Below, piece after piece: positions 7,937 to 16,810 of a stretch of DNA of 64,000 nt. Every line of letters begins with the position of its first letter. The stretch's first letter is position 1. The stretch comes from JANOGU01 sp964499865 (GTDB lineage Bacteria > Pseudomonadota > Alphaproteobacteria > Rhodobacterales > Rhodobacteraceae), in assembly GCA_964499865.1 (NCBI GenBank), contig CAZCPY010000001.1:62001-126000 (forward strand), given 5' to 3'. The notes below the pieces were generated by a model. It saw only the letters and a program-made list of their open reading frames with translations, was not told where the DNA came from and made no database searches. The translations under genes and the position numbers were made by a program.

Positions 7937-9906
7937 TTTACTGGGCAAGCTCCAGCGCATTCAGCTAGGTATAGGTCGTCGGTATCTACTGAGTAGTCAA
8001 TAGGCTTTATGTTCTTAACCATCTCGTTGTACTCTTTCTCTGTGATCGGTGAAATAGGGGCTTGTAGAAACCCATGGTCCACTTTTCTTAGGAAAGAGAC
8101 GGATTTAACTTTGGTCGCGTAATTCTTCCGTAGGTATTCTTTAATTTCTGGTAGTTCTTCAGGTGAGAAATAAACAGTGCAAGACACCTGGTTGTCCGAC
8201 CAGTAAGTCTGCCAAAATTCTACCTCTTGTAGTTGAGAGATAGCATCTACTTCGTCTGCGGTTGCGCCTGGGCGCGCCTTGATCGGGAAACTAGCGACGA
8301 CGGTCGAATAGTCAGTACTTCCATCAATCTGAATACGGTACTCGGTAGGATACCCAGCCGCTTTTACCGCGGACACTAGAGGGTTTGAGGAAGATATGGA
8401 GACACGTCGAACGTAGTGCTTATGAAATTCGGGATGCACGCCCGGAGACACGCCGGCTAGTAGGCTGAGCGTACCAGAGGGCTTTATGGTCCTGGTTTTA
8501 ATAGACGGAGCTATGTTGGTACCAAGAGCCTTTGATAGGCGCTCACTAAACTCTATATCGACTTTCTCGATATTTTTCGCGGCCTTGTAAACGACTTCTC
8601 CGGTCATCCACGCAGGGCGCTGCATACAGCCGGTTATGCTGCTTCCGACTCGGTGATTCTTTCTGATGACCGCGTCCGCTTCTTCCCAGTGGCAGGGAGC
8701 TGTGGAGATGACTTTAGACGCCATGAAGAGTAGCTCCGTGACTCTCTGTAACTCCTCAGGTGACGTTAGATTAGGAGCGAACGTCTCATTCAGATTGCAA
8801 GCTTCGTACGACTCTAGCGAAATTTCTCCGCAAGGGTTTGTACCGCAAGCCTCCATATCAAGATTTTCTCGAGGGTCAGACAACATACCTCTAGAACGAA
8901 CCAGTGTCGGATTGAACAGGCCGTAAGGCTCCCCGCGCCCTTCATACCCGAGCCAGAACGCATCGGGTAGGTGATCGATATTGGTGCACGCCACAGTGTT
9001 ATTCGACATTGCTCTGTGCGCAGGAATAGTTCCCAAGTCCCAACGCTTTGCTTCGAGGAACTGGAAGTCGTCCGCGTCTCCGAGCGCTAGTTCCGCTGAG
9101 CGACGAACATTACCAGCCACTACGATCGACCCAATAATAGTGGCGATATCCAAGCAGTCGATAGGCCGAAGTCTCTTGCCGCGCCTGGCATCTAGAACAC
9201 CGCAGATCTTTTGAATTCCTTCAACCAATACTTCTGGGCCGGAGGCTACACCACCAAAACCTTTAATAGGCTGGCCGGCGTGTCGGATGAGCTGTGTGCT
9301 ATATGTAAAACCGGACTTACCTTTGAATCCGCTTATCGGATCTTCGATCGTGCCAAAGTACGTATTAAGTACTCGGTGAAGTAGCGTTATCCATCCTTCT
9401 CTTGTATCTGGAACGATGAAGTCCGCTCCTGCGTCGTTGATATTCTCAATCTTAACTCGCTTGCGAGTTATCTGTGGAAGTTGATATACATCCTCTTTAC
9501 GAACCGAATAGCCTACGCCGCCGCCCAGCATAAGCATGTCGAAAAGGAAGCAGAAAGCCTTAGCTGAGTCTAACACAACGAACCAACAGTTATTAAGAGA
9601 CGCTTGTCCGTATCTAGTAACAGTCTCTGTACCTAATTGCCATCTGGCACGGCCACTGACACTACCTTTGAGTCGATGATGCAAATCGTATAGCTCTTCT
9701 AGCTCTTGCATCGTGAATGCGCCTTTCGACATCTCGCTAAGCGCATTGATACAGCGGACAATGTTCTGGGAATACGTCTCCTTCTTTCCATTAGGAAGAT
9801 CTCTAGCATAGGTTCGATAATAAACCAATTCACCAATAGGACCAAAAGGGACTGGAACATTTTTGTAAGACTGTAAGAAGTCTTCGGATAGTTTGGGATA
9901 ACTCAT
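7933..9906 (-). CDS. nrdJ: Class II (adenosylcobalamin-dependent) ribonucleotide reductase
   Basis: At 657 residues this fits monomeric class II ribonucleoside-triphosphate reductases. Visible motifs are NNCWFVV (first active-site Cys), NPCGEISLESYEACNLNE (thiyl Cys and second redox Cys), and a C-terminal CAGACPVK pair that would be re-reduced by thioredoxin. No class I small subunit or class III activase is nearby. It would make dNTPs without oxygen if the host supplies B12. It overlaps both neighbours by 4 bp, in a block with the helicase and the HD protein. Confidence 0.9.
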   Translation of the reverse strand: MSYPKLSEDFLQSYKNVPVPFGPIGELVYYRTYARDLPNGKKETYSQNIVRCINALSEMSKGAFTMQELEELYDLHHRLKGSVSGRARWQLGTETVTRYGQASLNNCWFVVLDSAKAFCFLFDMLMLGGGVGYSVRKEDVYQLPQITRKRVKIENINDAGADFIVPDTREGWITLLHRVLNTYFGTIEDPISGFKGKSGFTYSTQLIRHAGQPIKGFGGVASGPEVLVEGIQKICGVLDARRGKRLRPIDCLDIATIIGSIVVAGNVRRSAELALGDADDFQFLEAKRWDLGTIPAHRAMSNNTVACTNIDHLPDAFWLGYEGRGEPYGLFNPTLVRSRGMLSDPRENLDMEACGTNPCGEISLESYEACNLNETFAPNLTSPEELQRVTELLFMASKVISTAPCHWEEADAVIRKNHRVGSSITGCMQRPAWMTGEVVYKAAKNIEKVDIEFSERLSKALGTNIAPSIKTRTIKPSGTLSLLAGVSPGVHPEFHKHYVRRVSISSSNPLVSAVKAAGYPTEYRIQIDGSTDYSTVVASFPIKARPGATADEVDAISQLQEVEFWQTYWSDNQVSCTVYFSPEELPEIKEYLRKNYATKVKSVSFLRKVDHGFLQAPISPITEKEYNEMVKNIKPIDYSVDTDDLYLAECAGACPVK

Positions 9907-11420
9907 AGAGTTGAAAATATGGATGGAGTTGACGGTGTAGTGAAGTTGTTACCGCTGTTCTCAATTAGGTAGCCAACTTCAGTAAAGTTCATATTAATGA
10001 AATCCCAATTAACTAGGCACGGTTCTTTTATCTCCGCGTCACGAGCCTTAGCTAGATGGAATTGAATTTGTTTGGCGGCTCTCTGCGCCTTGCTCTGAGA
10101 AAGCACAACCAAGTTGTTTGTATCGTGACCAATGCTAGCAGAAAATGCTAGATTATCAAGTCCGGCGTTGGCTCCGCTTGATTGCCGGTCTAACTGGGAC
10201 GTCAGAATGTAGTGGTCTGAAGACCTAAGGGAATTCATTCTGATCTGACCCATATTATCCTGTACCTTTTCCCACCTCTTTTCACCGGCGCCGTGCATCA
10301 TATAGAAGCCGTCTATGATGACGACACTAGCGCCAAATTCCTCCGCTAGCGCATGAATTTCAGCTGGCGTACTAGCGGTATCGGCGCCGACAAATTTCAG
10401 GAGATTACCGATGTTCAGCGGTTCGGTTCTCGTGTTATCTTTCTGAGATAGAAAGTTTACGTTCGATAAGTCTTCCGGCTCAGCTTTTAACGACTCCAGG
10501 AACTCTGCATATAGATACTCTTCTTGTTCCGACAATTTACCGGCTCGAAGTCTATTGAAGCTAAGCTTGCCTGATATAGCGGCGTGACGACGCGCCATAT
10601 CTAGAACTGACATTTCGATGGTAACGAACAGAACCTTACCCTGACTTTTAGCTTTCTGCTCTAACGTATACGGCTCGCCTCCGACCGGGAAATCCATTCT
10701 ATACGGATCACCGTGAATTATGGCATCCGAGAGCATGATTTCAAGCCAGCTCTTACCTACGCCGGATTTCGCGACGATAGTAGTGATCTGTGCCGGCTCT
10801 AAGACACGCATGGCGTCTCTCAGGCAACCTACAGGTAATGGATGCCCGCTAAGTATTGGATTCTTGAGCTGCTCATAGTCAGCTGCTAGATCGTCGGCTA
10901 GTTCGGAAAAGGTCTTTGCGTTAGTTCGGAATTTTGAATACCGCGTCGTAAGCTGCGTTATACGCTGCTCTACGAGTCGAAGAGCATCGATAGCGTTCGC
11001 GTCCTCTATAGCAGCGCTAATGTCTCCTATAGACTTTCTAACATCTGCTTTGACACGAGCCGTTACTGCCAAATCGTATAGTTCGTGCGGACTGACGTTG
11101 TACGCAGGAACCGCGGATAGGAATTCTGCTAACCGAGCATTCTGTAGACGTAGTGTCTCTAGATTCGGAAATTTTCCGTAGCGTTGCTTATGCTCAAATA
11201 GATCCTGAGCGTACACAGCTACGGTATCGGAGAAGATTCGAGTGCTCAGACCGCGTGCAAAAAGGGCGTTCTCGTCCTTCCTGCTTAGATCTGAAACGAG
11301 CGATCGTAATAGAAGAATATCTGTAGGATATTCAATTACTTCAGTCTCTTTGGCAAGAGGGGTATCCGACGTATCGCCAGTAGTAGCGATACCGAATATG
11401 GATTCAAAGTCTGATGTCAC
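9903..11420 (-). CDS. DnaB-like replicative helicase
   Basis: The helical N-terminal part (FARGLSTRIFSDTVAVYAQ onward) is followed by a RecA-type ATPase core with Walker A AKSGVGKS (217-224), Walker B VVIIDGFYMM, and a switch region TSQLDRQSSG. At 505 residues it fits hexameric 5'-3' helicases that unwind the fork and recruit primase. It overlaps both neighbours by 4 bp. Confidence 0.88.
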   Translation of the reverse strand: MTSDFESIFGIATTGDTSDTPLAKETEVIEYPTDILLLRSLVSDLSRKDENALFARGLSTRIFSDTVAVYAQDLFEHKQRYGKFPNLETLRLQNARLAEFLSAVPAYNVSPHELYDLAVTARVKADVRKSIGDISAAIEDANAIDALRLVEQRITQLTTRYSKFRTNAKTFSELADDLAADYEQLKNPILSGHPLPVGCLRDAMRVLEPAQITTIVAKSGVGKSWLEIMLSDAIIHGDPYRMDFPVGGEPYTLEQKAKSQGKVLFVTIEMSVLDMARRHAAISGKLSFNRLRAGKLSEQEEYLYAEFLESLKAEPEDLSNVNFLSQKDNTRTEPLNIGNLLKFVGADTASTPAEIHALAEEFGASVVIIDGFYMMHGAGEKRWEKVQDNMGQIRMNSLRSSDHYILTSQLDRQSSGANAGLDNLAFSASIGHDTNNLVVLSQSKAQRAAKQIQFHLAKARDAEIKEPCLVNWDFINMNFTEVGYLIENSGNNFTTPSTPSIFSTL

Positions 11421-11980
11421 GTCTTTAGCTTTCTAACGGGTTGAATGATTTTATCTTCACCAAGTACGGTCGGATTCTTTAAGTCGTATTTCTCTAATTC
11501 ACCAACCACCACAGTAGCATTAGGACCATTTGCCGCACGGTACATCAAAGAGCCTCTGATTCTATTTGTGAGAGGATCGTTAACGAATTTAGGCACGTTA
11601 AGAATCAAAAGACAGCCGTGATGGCGGACCATGTAATCTGCTTCGCTATCGGGTTCAAGCGGGCTGATACTAAGATCTACGACTTGCATCGGCGGTAATA
11701 CACGTCGAAGCGGGACTATAGAGTTACGTACGGCTGCGTAGGCTGCGTCTAGAGCCTCGCTAAAGCTTCTCTTGTCTGTCGGGCACAGAAAGAATATCGG
11801 GCGTCTATAGAACTCAGTAATGCGCTGCTCACTTGATACCGAATTTGAGCTTAGATAGTCTTTGCTTAACGTCGGTAGTATCTGCGGTACCCAGGCCAGA
11901 AACTGCTGAACCGTGTGGCTGTAGCCCGTATCTGATTGTTTGCTCAGAACTCCGGATGTTATCAGAGGCTTGTCGTTCAT
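11417..11980 (-). CDS. Hypothetical protein, up to 187 aa, start uncertain
   Basis: The frame overlaps the upstream 121-residue gene by 152 bp if it starts at 11980, which is unusually long here. No ATG, GTG or TTG in this frame lies nearer the upstream stop at 11829. Either two proteins share the stretch or the genes are joined by frameshifting. The C-terminal half (YMVRHHGCLLILNVPKFV) looks like a folded domain. No family was recognised. Confidence 0.6.
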   Translation of the reverse strand: MNDKPLITSGVLSKQSDTGYSHTVQQFLAWVPQILPTLSKDYLSSNSVSSEQRITEFYRRPIFFLCPTDKRSFSEALDAAYAAVRNSIVPLRRVLPPMQVVDLSISPLEPDSEADYMVRHHGCLLILNVPKFVNDPLTNRIRGSLMYRAANGPNATVVVGELEKYDLKNPTVLGEDKIIQPVRKLKT

Positions 11981-12194
11981 AGAATCTACAGACTTCGTCT
12001 AGTTGGGCGTATGTTTTTCGTAATAGGTCTATCTGTGAATTTTGTATGTTATGAGGAGTCAGAGCGGCAATAAGCTCTACTACCGTAGCTTCAACAGCTG
12101 AAAGTTTTAAACTCTGTTTTCCAGCCTGTTTTTTAGTGTGAAGGTCATTGAGCTCCACTAGAAGGTGGAGGAAGTCACGTACTTTATCAGTCAT
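11829..12194 (-). CDS. Hypothetical protein, 121 aa
   Basis: Predicted mostly helical, with a Leu-rich N-terminus (VRDFLHLLVELNDLH). It overlaps the upstream 331-residue gene by 8 bp and the following gene by about 150 bp. It lies next to the DnaB-like helicase gene, so a helicase-loader-type role is possible but unsupported by motifs. Confidence 0.65.
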   Translation of the reverse strand: MTDKVRDFLHLLVELNDLHTKKQAGKQSLKLSAVEATVVELIAALTPHNIQNSQIDLLRKTYAQLDEVCRFYERQASDNIRSSEQTIRYGLQPHGSAVSGLGTADTTDVKQRLSKLKFGIK

Positions 12195-13182
12195 TGGTAC
12201 TAGAGATGTTAACTGCTCTCAGAACGTCTAGTGCGAGCTTATGTTTGTGGGCTAGAGGTTTCACAGCAGCTGCAATTTTATCTGTATGCACTAAGTCATC
12301 TAGGAACAACGGGATAAGAACCTCATAGATGCTGGTTGGTACTGACTTATAGTGCTTAGGCCAGAAGGTAGGAAATTTTCTACGCATGGAAGAGTGCACA
12401 ACATACTGGTTGTACTGTGTAGCATCTGTTATCTCCGACAAGTAGAAATCGTCTATGGATTCAGCGAGGCCGGGAGATGTTTCGTAGTAGTCGTTGAGGA
12501 TATCAACAACTGCGTGTTGGTAGGAACCACTCCTGCCACATTCGTCTTCTATAGCCTGACGCGCGGCCTCCGGTAGGCTGAAGATACTGGGTAGGTTCGG
12601 TAAGAACTCTCGGACCCGCCTTTCTATATCCAGAAGGAGCTTATAGTGCTTATCTATAGATACTACCTCAGAAGAAGCAACTTTAGCTCTACTAGCCGCT
12701 ATGTGAGCAGGGAAGAAGTTACTAAGCACGCCTAGCCTATCAGAACATTCATTCAAAGCCTTACGAATGAAGTAAGGGTGAAACTGCCTTTCGTTCTTCC
12801 ACCGGGCGCGGTCCGGTATCAACGATATGAACTTATCCAGTGATCTCACTATGTTCCCAATTATCTGGACAGCCTCATCATCCGTAACTTGTAAGAACCG
12901 GCCTATATCCTTAACCAAGTAGTCTAGGTTAGCTTTACCTTTCTCATACTCAGCAACCCAGTGAGATATATCAAGGTCTAGGCTGTTAGCCAGATTAGCA
13001 ACACTTGTGTACCTTGTAGCAGCCTTTATCTGCCTATCATCCTGTACATATTTATGTACAACTGGTCTACCAGACCTAGTAGATTTCTTAGTCTCAATTC
13101 GTTTGAGTCTAGTCCGACGCTCTTTGTACTTATCATCGTCAGGTAAGTCGTTTATAGACTTATTACTAGAATTTCTACGCAT
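12187..13182 (-). CDS. Hypothetical protein, 331 aa, basic N-terminus
   Basis: First gene of the leftward replication block downstream of the non-coding region. The first 45 residues are very basic (KYKERRTRLKRIETKKSTRS), suggesting nucleic-acid binding; the rest looks all-helical. A DNA-binding initiator or loader role would fit the position, but no family was recognised. Confidence 0.75.
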   Translation of the reverse strand: MRRNSSNKSINDLPDDDKYKERRTRLKRIETKKSTRSGRPVVHKYVQDDRQIKAATRYTSVANLANSLDLDISHWVAEYEKGKANLDYLVKDIGRFLQVTDDEAVQIIGNIVRSLDKFISLIPDRARWKNERQFHPYFIRKALNECSDRLGVLSNFFPAHIAASRAKVASSEVVSIDKHYKLLLDIERRVREFLPNLPSIFSLPEAARQAIEDECGRSGSYQHAVVDILNDYYETSPGLAESIDDFYLSEITDATQYNQYVVHSSMRRKFPTFWPKHYKSVPTSIYEVLIPLFLDDLVHTDKIAAAVKPLAHKHKLALDVLRAVNISSTND

Positions 13183-13480
13183 AAGATGGATATTATAACA
13201 TGTGATTTAGGCGTTGTCAAGAGGTGATATACGAGTCTTAAATTTGAGACTGCTTTAGCCAGCTTGGGGTAGAAGTATTAAAACCAGCATAAAACATGTA
13301 CTCGTAAACTCAATAGGATCGCGTATAAACGATTCTGAGAGGGTCGGATGAGTCATGAGTCAAAAAAGTTTACAAAATCGATCCTGCGCGTTCCTATTGA
13401 TTCCTATCCAGTACCGCTAGCACATTCTCACCCCGCACTTGACTATTTGTACTGGTTCTTTCCGAAAAACCCCCTCCACC

Positions 13481-13544
13481 GAAAACCAGAAGCGGACAGC
13501 CGCGGACCAGGTGTCCTGGTTCGTGGCACGCGCTTCTGGTTTTC
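13481..13544. repeat. Long inverted repeat with nested hairpin
   Basis: Perfect 14-bp arms GAAAACCAGAAGCG (13481-13494) and CGCTTCTGGTTTTC (13531-13544) flank an inner hairpin ACCAGG-TGT-CCTGGT at 13506-13520. It could extrude as a cruciform or fold as RNA. Confidence 0.75.
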
Positions 13545-13606
13545 TCAAACTTTCAGACAGCATGGATGAAAGTATTATCCTGAAGAAGTCTTCTTCTGAA
13601 GGAGAA

Positions 13607-13659
13607 TGTATGGACATACGTAGTATGTTCATACTATGCTCTCCCCTAAAGGGGAGAGC
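13607..13659. repeat. Near-palindrome followed by strong stem-loop
   Basis: Arms GTATGGACATAC and GTATGTTCATAC (one mismatch) are followed by a 9-bp stem GCTCTCCCC/GGGGAGAGC with a TAAA loop and then an AT-rich run. It could be a protein-binding site plus a terminator. Confidence 0.6.
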
Positions 13660-14437
13660 TTATATATTAATAGACAGACTTTTTGAACCACTTCTGGGAA
13701 TTGAAACCGTGGGTAATAGAAAAACCGCGTTCTTGATACCGCCAGTGGGGTTTTTAATACGGAAAATAGGGGGACACGATTTTGAGTTTCTTGTCCTGGC
13801 CTATATCTTGAACTTCAAACCCGCGTTTAAGTTCAATCTTTAGCGTTCTTTCTAAGGATTCTGTATTTCTTGTCCTGGCCTTAACCCACGCTAATAAACA
13901 TAGAAATATAGGGACAAAAACCTTTGCCCTCCCCTAGTAGTATGTGTCCCAAAACTGAGACACTTTCTATTAGACTGCATTAGAAGCGTTTTAACGCGTT
14001 TTGATACATCGGTAGTGTACCACACGTACTTTTTTCTCGAGGCATTTTAACGCGTTCCTATGTGGCTCTAATGAAGTGGCGGCTTTATGCCCCATGGGAC
14101 ACGTTTGTCGGGAGGACAAATAAAAAACTACCCATTTTTTGCCCGGAGGGGGAACCCCATTCTAGATACCTAGAACGAATTTTCGTGTTTATTTCAAATG
14201 AGCATTTGAATTGACAAAACGGAGTGACTTTGGGTCAAAGTATCCATGCCTTCTCCTACTCATACCATCGCCTCGAAACACGCTATATTTTGACACGAGC
14301 GGTTCGTACCAAGTTCTCGAACAGGCTGAAAGTTTCCCTAATTTTTTTTTTGAAATTTCTGATTTCTGGCGCCCCGACAACATACGCTAGCAGGAGTTTC
14401 AGCACTGAGTCAAATGTCTAAAATCAAAGGCTGCTGC

Positions 14438-14457
14438 AGCCCGACACGAGTCGGGCT
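14438..14457 (-). terminator. Terminator overlapping the stop of the 205-aa gene
   Basis: Stem GCCCGAC/GTCGGGC with a 4-nt loop directly at the stop codon of the 14456-15073 gene. The following minus-strand sequence is only moderately T-rich. Confidence 0.6.
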
Positions 14458-15073
14458 ATGCTGGTTGTATACTCTTTAGACGTACCGCTATGAATGACTT
14501 GCGGCGGAACTTTCTGTCACCTTCAGTGATTAGACCGTCCACTAGTGAGAGTGCTAGATAGCCTCCAGTGGTCTCGTACACTCGGTCTATATCTCTGTGT
14601 GCTATTAGTGGTAGCGCGACTTGTTTTATAGTGGCTATCTCGATTCCAAGGTTAGGGTTCTTGGCGCGCCACCACCTGTAGTGTTCGTTAACTTGCAGCT
14701 GTCGACTTCTTGGCGCCTCGTACCATGATATCAGCTCATTTACTTCGTGTATGTTGGTGGGCGCGCCTATAAGTTCAGCTATGTAGGCATCTACGTCGAT
14801 GTCTAGGGTTGTTGCACTCGACGGAGTGAATCTACCCTGCTGTACAAAAATCACTCCGTCATGATTTGTAACGTACGCAGGTAACCCGCCTTCAGTATTG
14901 CATTGTGTCACGTTATGTGTGTACCACGGCCTTATAGACGAACTAATGTCGCTACTAGCCCGGTAGACTTTAGGTACCGGTAGCAGAATGACTTCAGCAA
15001 TTCTTATGTCGTCTTCGTAGATATATGTTTTATTCATATACGTACCTATACGCCTGTTTCTTATATGGCTCAT
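14456..15073 (-). CDS. Hypothetical protein, 205 aa
   Basis: A single-gene unit with a 3' hairpin and a long structured leader (15074-15339). The sequence looks like a folded soluble protein with several Trp and Tyr residues (SWYEAPRSRQLQVNEHYRWW). ATG at 15073 is the first start; a second ATG at residue 13 is possible. No family was recognised. Confidence 0.7.
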   Translation of the reverse strand: MSHIRNRRIGTYMNKTYIYEDDIRIAEVILLPVPKVYRASSDISSSIRPWYTHNVTQCNTEGGLPAYVTNHDGVIFVQQGRFTPSSATTLDIDVDAYIAELIGAPTNIHEVNELISWYEAPRSRQLQVNEHYRWWRAKNPNLGIEIATIKQVALPLIAHRDIDRVYETTGGYLALSLVDGLITEGDRKFRRKSFIAVRLKSIQPA

Positions 15074-15329
15074 ATCTATGTGGTCATGTTTGTTAAAAAA
15101 TATGTCAGGCTAACGATGTCCTGACATATTGGATAGCCGCGACTAAATCAACCGTCGTACTAGAGTGGTGCTCTAGTACGTATTTCTTCGACTCTTAGAA
15201 ACGAATAGGCTATGGACCTATTCATGACGCGATTTAAAGCGATCACCACTTGATCTAGTGCACGTTAGTTTGCACTAACTACGACTATCACATGTACTTT
15301 TGCCATATTACTAAACGGTTTTCTCAGAA
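15074..15329 (-). promoter_or_regulatory. Structured leader with four hairpins
   Basis: About 255 bp between the RNA ligase terminator and the 205-residue gene. Perfect stems are at 15099-15130 (11 bp), 15156-15180 (10 bp), 15203-15223 (7 bp) and 15256-15277 (7 bp). A degenerate promoter motif (minus-strand TAATATGGCAAAAG) lies at about 15297-15310 and would start a transcript carrying all four hairpins. Confidence 0.5.
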
Positions 15330-15365
15330 TAAAAAAAAAACGGTAGACCTCTATAGATCTACCGT
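15330..15365 (-). terminator. Rho-independent terminator of the RNA ligase operon
   Basis: Stem ACGGTAGA(T/C)CT...AG(G)TCTACCGT followed on the minus strand by ten T. It lies just after the RNA ligase stop. Confidence 0.88.
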
Positions 15366-15371
15366 ATTAAC

Positions 15372-16370
15372 CTACTTTGCTTCGTCGTAACGAGCAGATA
15401 GGACTTTTACGGATTGTAGGCGACCGCTTCTACTGTCGTACGTCGGTTTTGTTGGTCTGATCACTATGCCTTCGGCAGGCCTTCCGTTCGGATAAGTGAG
15501 ACTATCCGTCAATGCCAAGTACGCGTCTAGTGAAGGGGGCTCGATGGAGTCCACAGAAGCCACGTGCTCGAGGCCAAGAGAGTCGCAAATTCGTTGTATG
15601 TGGTGATGCGGTAGGTACCCATCCCAACCGGCGTTTTGCATTTCTGTGTGGCTAGGGTCTATTACCTTCACGTTAAATACAAACAGGCGACTCTCTGGCA
15701 GGGTTAGAGGATTCTTTTGAATTCCGGGCCCGCACAACTCCCCTTGGAAAACGAGCCCCGTAGGCAGTTTCGGAAGCCTCCTGGCCATTCTCCAGAACGC
15801 GTTGTTGTCGTCTTCTTTCAGTTCCAGATTACGACTACATACGCGTAGACCTACCATATCGTCGTTCCACACGGTCATGGACGATCCGTCATACTTTACA
15901 GTGACGACGTGGGGACCTGCTACGATCTCGTGGAATAACGACAAGTCGCTCTGAGCGTTGCGTTCGTCTGTCTTACTGATTACGTGATTAGGAAATGATC
16001 CTTTGATTTGACCGGCCAGCGTTCCGTCTGGCTCGGCTGAGACGTATTTCGTAACCTTTAGTTCTTCCGTAACATCTACGCCTTCGTGCCTTGAAGCCGG
16101 CGCGACTAACGAAGTTGAGAGCGCCAGACCTTGAGAGACCTGACCGCGCAAGCGGCAGGTCTTTAGTCTGTGGCCTGGCTTTAGAAAGTTCCACGGCGCG
16201 TCAGGTAGAATTGTGTCAATTTCAATGAACACACAAAGGTCTCCCTCCGCGAATGATCCTTTCTTAACGACGGTCTTGTAACCGCCCACGGTTGCTACCT
16301 CGATACTATCAGCGCCTTGAATCGGATCGACTTTGAGTATGCGACGAACTGTCGCTAGGTTGGTTTCCAT
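15372..16370 (-). CDS. RNA ligase (DraRnl/Rnl5-like)
   Basis: The N-terminal 120 residues look like the OB-type domain of DraRnl-like ligases, followed by a nucleotidyltransferase core: motif I VKYDGSS (Lys159 as the AMP-accepting residue), motif III-like FQGELCGPGIQ, motif IV AEGIVIRP and motif V SVKVLS. Such enzymes seal RNA breaks, for example to undo host tRNA cleavage. At 332 residues the length fits. It overlaps the deaminase-like gene by 16 bp and ends at a strong terminator. Confidence 0.88.
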   Translation of the reverse strand: METNLATVRRILKVDPIQGADSIEVATVGGYKTVVKKGSFAEGDLCVFIEIDTILPDAPWNFLKPGHRLKTCRLRGQVSQGLALSTSLVAPASRHEGVDVTEELKVTKYVSAEPDGTLAGQIKGSFPNHVISKTDERNAQSDLSLFHEIVAGPHVVTVKYDGSSMTVWNDDMVGLRVCSRNLELKEDDNNAFWRMARRLPKLPTGLVFQGELCGPGIQKNPLTLPESRLFVFNVKVIDPSHTEMQNAGWDGYLPHHHIQRICDSLGLEHVASVDSIEPPSLDAYLALTDSLTYPNGRPAEGIVIRPTKPTYDSRSGRLQSVKVLSARYDEAK

Positions 16371-16717
16371 ATCTTTAGTTCAGTTTTCGTGTATGTGTAG
16401 ACAACTTTCTTGATACCGACCTTCAGTATCAACTCTTGGCGTTTAGCACATGGCATGCTTAAGGTATCACCGTAAGGGTTATACCTCGCCACGTAGAGAG
16501 TTGTCCCGCGGAGATCTTTTGGGTCGTTTGTTCTTAATGCATCTTTTATGGCTGCCTCTTCAGCGTGAATGGAGTTAGTTACTCCTGCGCCCCACCTAGG
16601 ATGTGTTTTATACGTGTTACTCCCTCGCCCTAGTATCCGCTTCCCGCGCACCAATATAGCACCGTGCTTAGCTCTGACAGTGCTACGCTTCGCGCACCGT
16701 ATAGCTATCCTTATCAC
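16355..16717 (-). CDS. Cytidine/deoxycytidylate deaminase-like protein with altered zinc site
   Basis: The motif HAEEAA (His51, catalytic Glu53) and a downstream SMPCAKRQELI match the zinc-deaminase fold. The normal PCxxC pair is changed: Cys90 is present but the next ligand position is Arg93. Either zinc is bound differently or activity is lost. At 120 residues it is short but complete. Phage dCMP deaminases feed dUMP to thymidylate synthase, and a ThyX is encoded in this window. Confidence 0.75.
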   Translation of the reverse strand: MIRIAIRCAKRSTVRAKHGAILVRGKRILGRGSNTYKTHPRWGAGVTNSIHAEEAAIKDALRTNDPKDLRGTTLYVARYNPYGDTLSMPCAKRQELILKVGIKKVVYTYTKTELKIWKPT

Positions 16718-16731
16718 ACGAAGATGTAATT

Positions 16732-16760
16732 AAAAAAATCGGCCGGAGTATATCCGACCG
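16732..16760 (-). terminator. Terminator of the Ubl/RT operon
   Basis: Minus-strand stem CGGTCGGA/TCCGGCCG (one G-U pair) followed by seven T, about 50 bp after the Ubl stop. A second inverted repeat (CTCGCCGTT/AACGGCGAG) lies just before it. Confidence 0.85.
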
Positions 16761-16810
16761 GCTCGCCGTTTTCAGACCATTTACTTAGTAACGGCGAGCT
16801 TTCGAGTTTT

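Larger units (their letters stand above)
13183..14437. other. Hairpin-rich non-coding region, candidate origin or control locus
   Basis: About 1.25 kb without a convincing gene. It contains a 64-bp element with perfect 14-bp arms (13481-13544), a near-palindrome plus a stable hairpin (13607-13659), two copies of TTTTAACGCGTT (near 13990 and 14047), two TTCTTGTCCTGGCC copies (near 13788 and 13868) and a small hairpin near 14107-14120. Its position beside the replication block suits an origin. The short frames inside it lack start signals and look random. Confidence 0.6.

Noticed and set aside
13439..13843. Plus-strand 134-codon frame in the non-coding region
   Set aside because: It runs through several perfect inverted repeats, lacks a ribosome-binding site and has an irregular composition.
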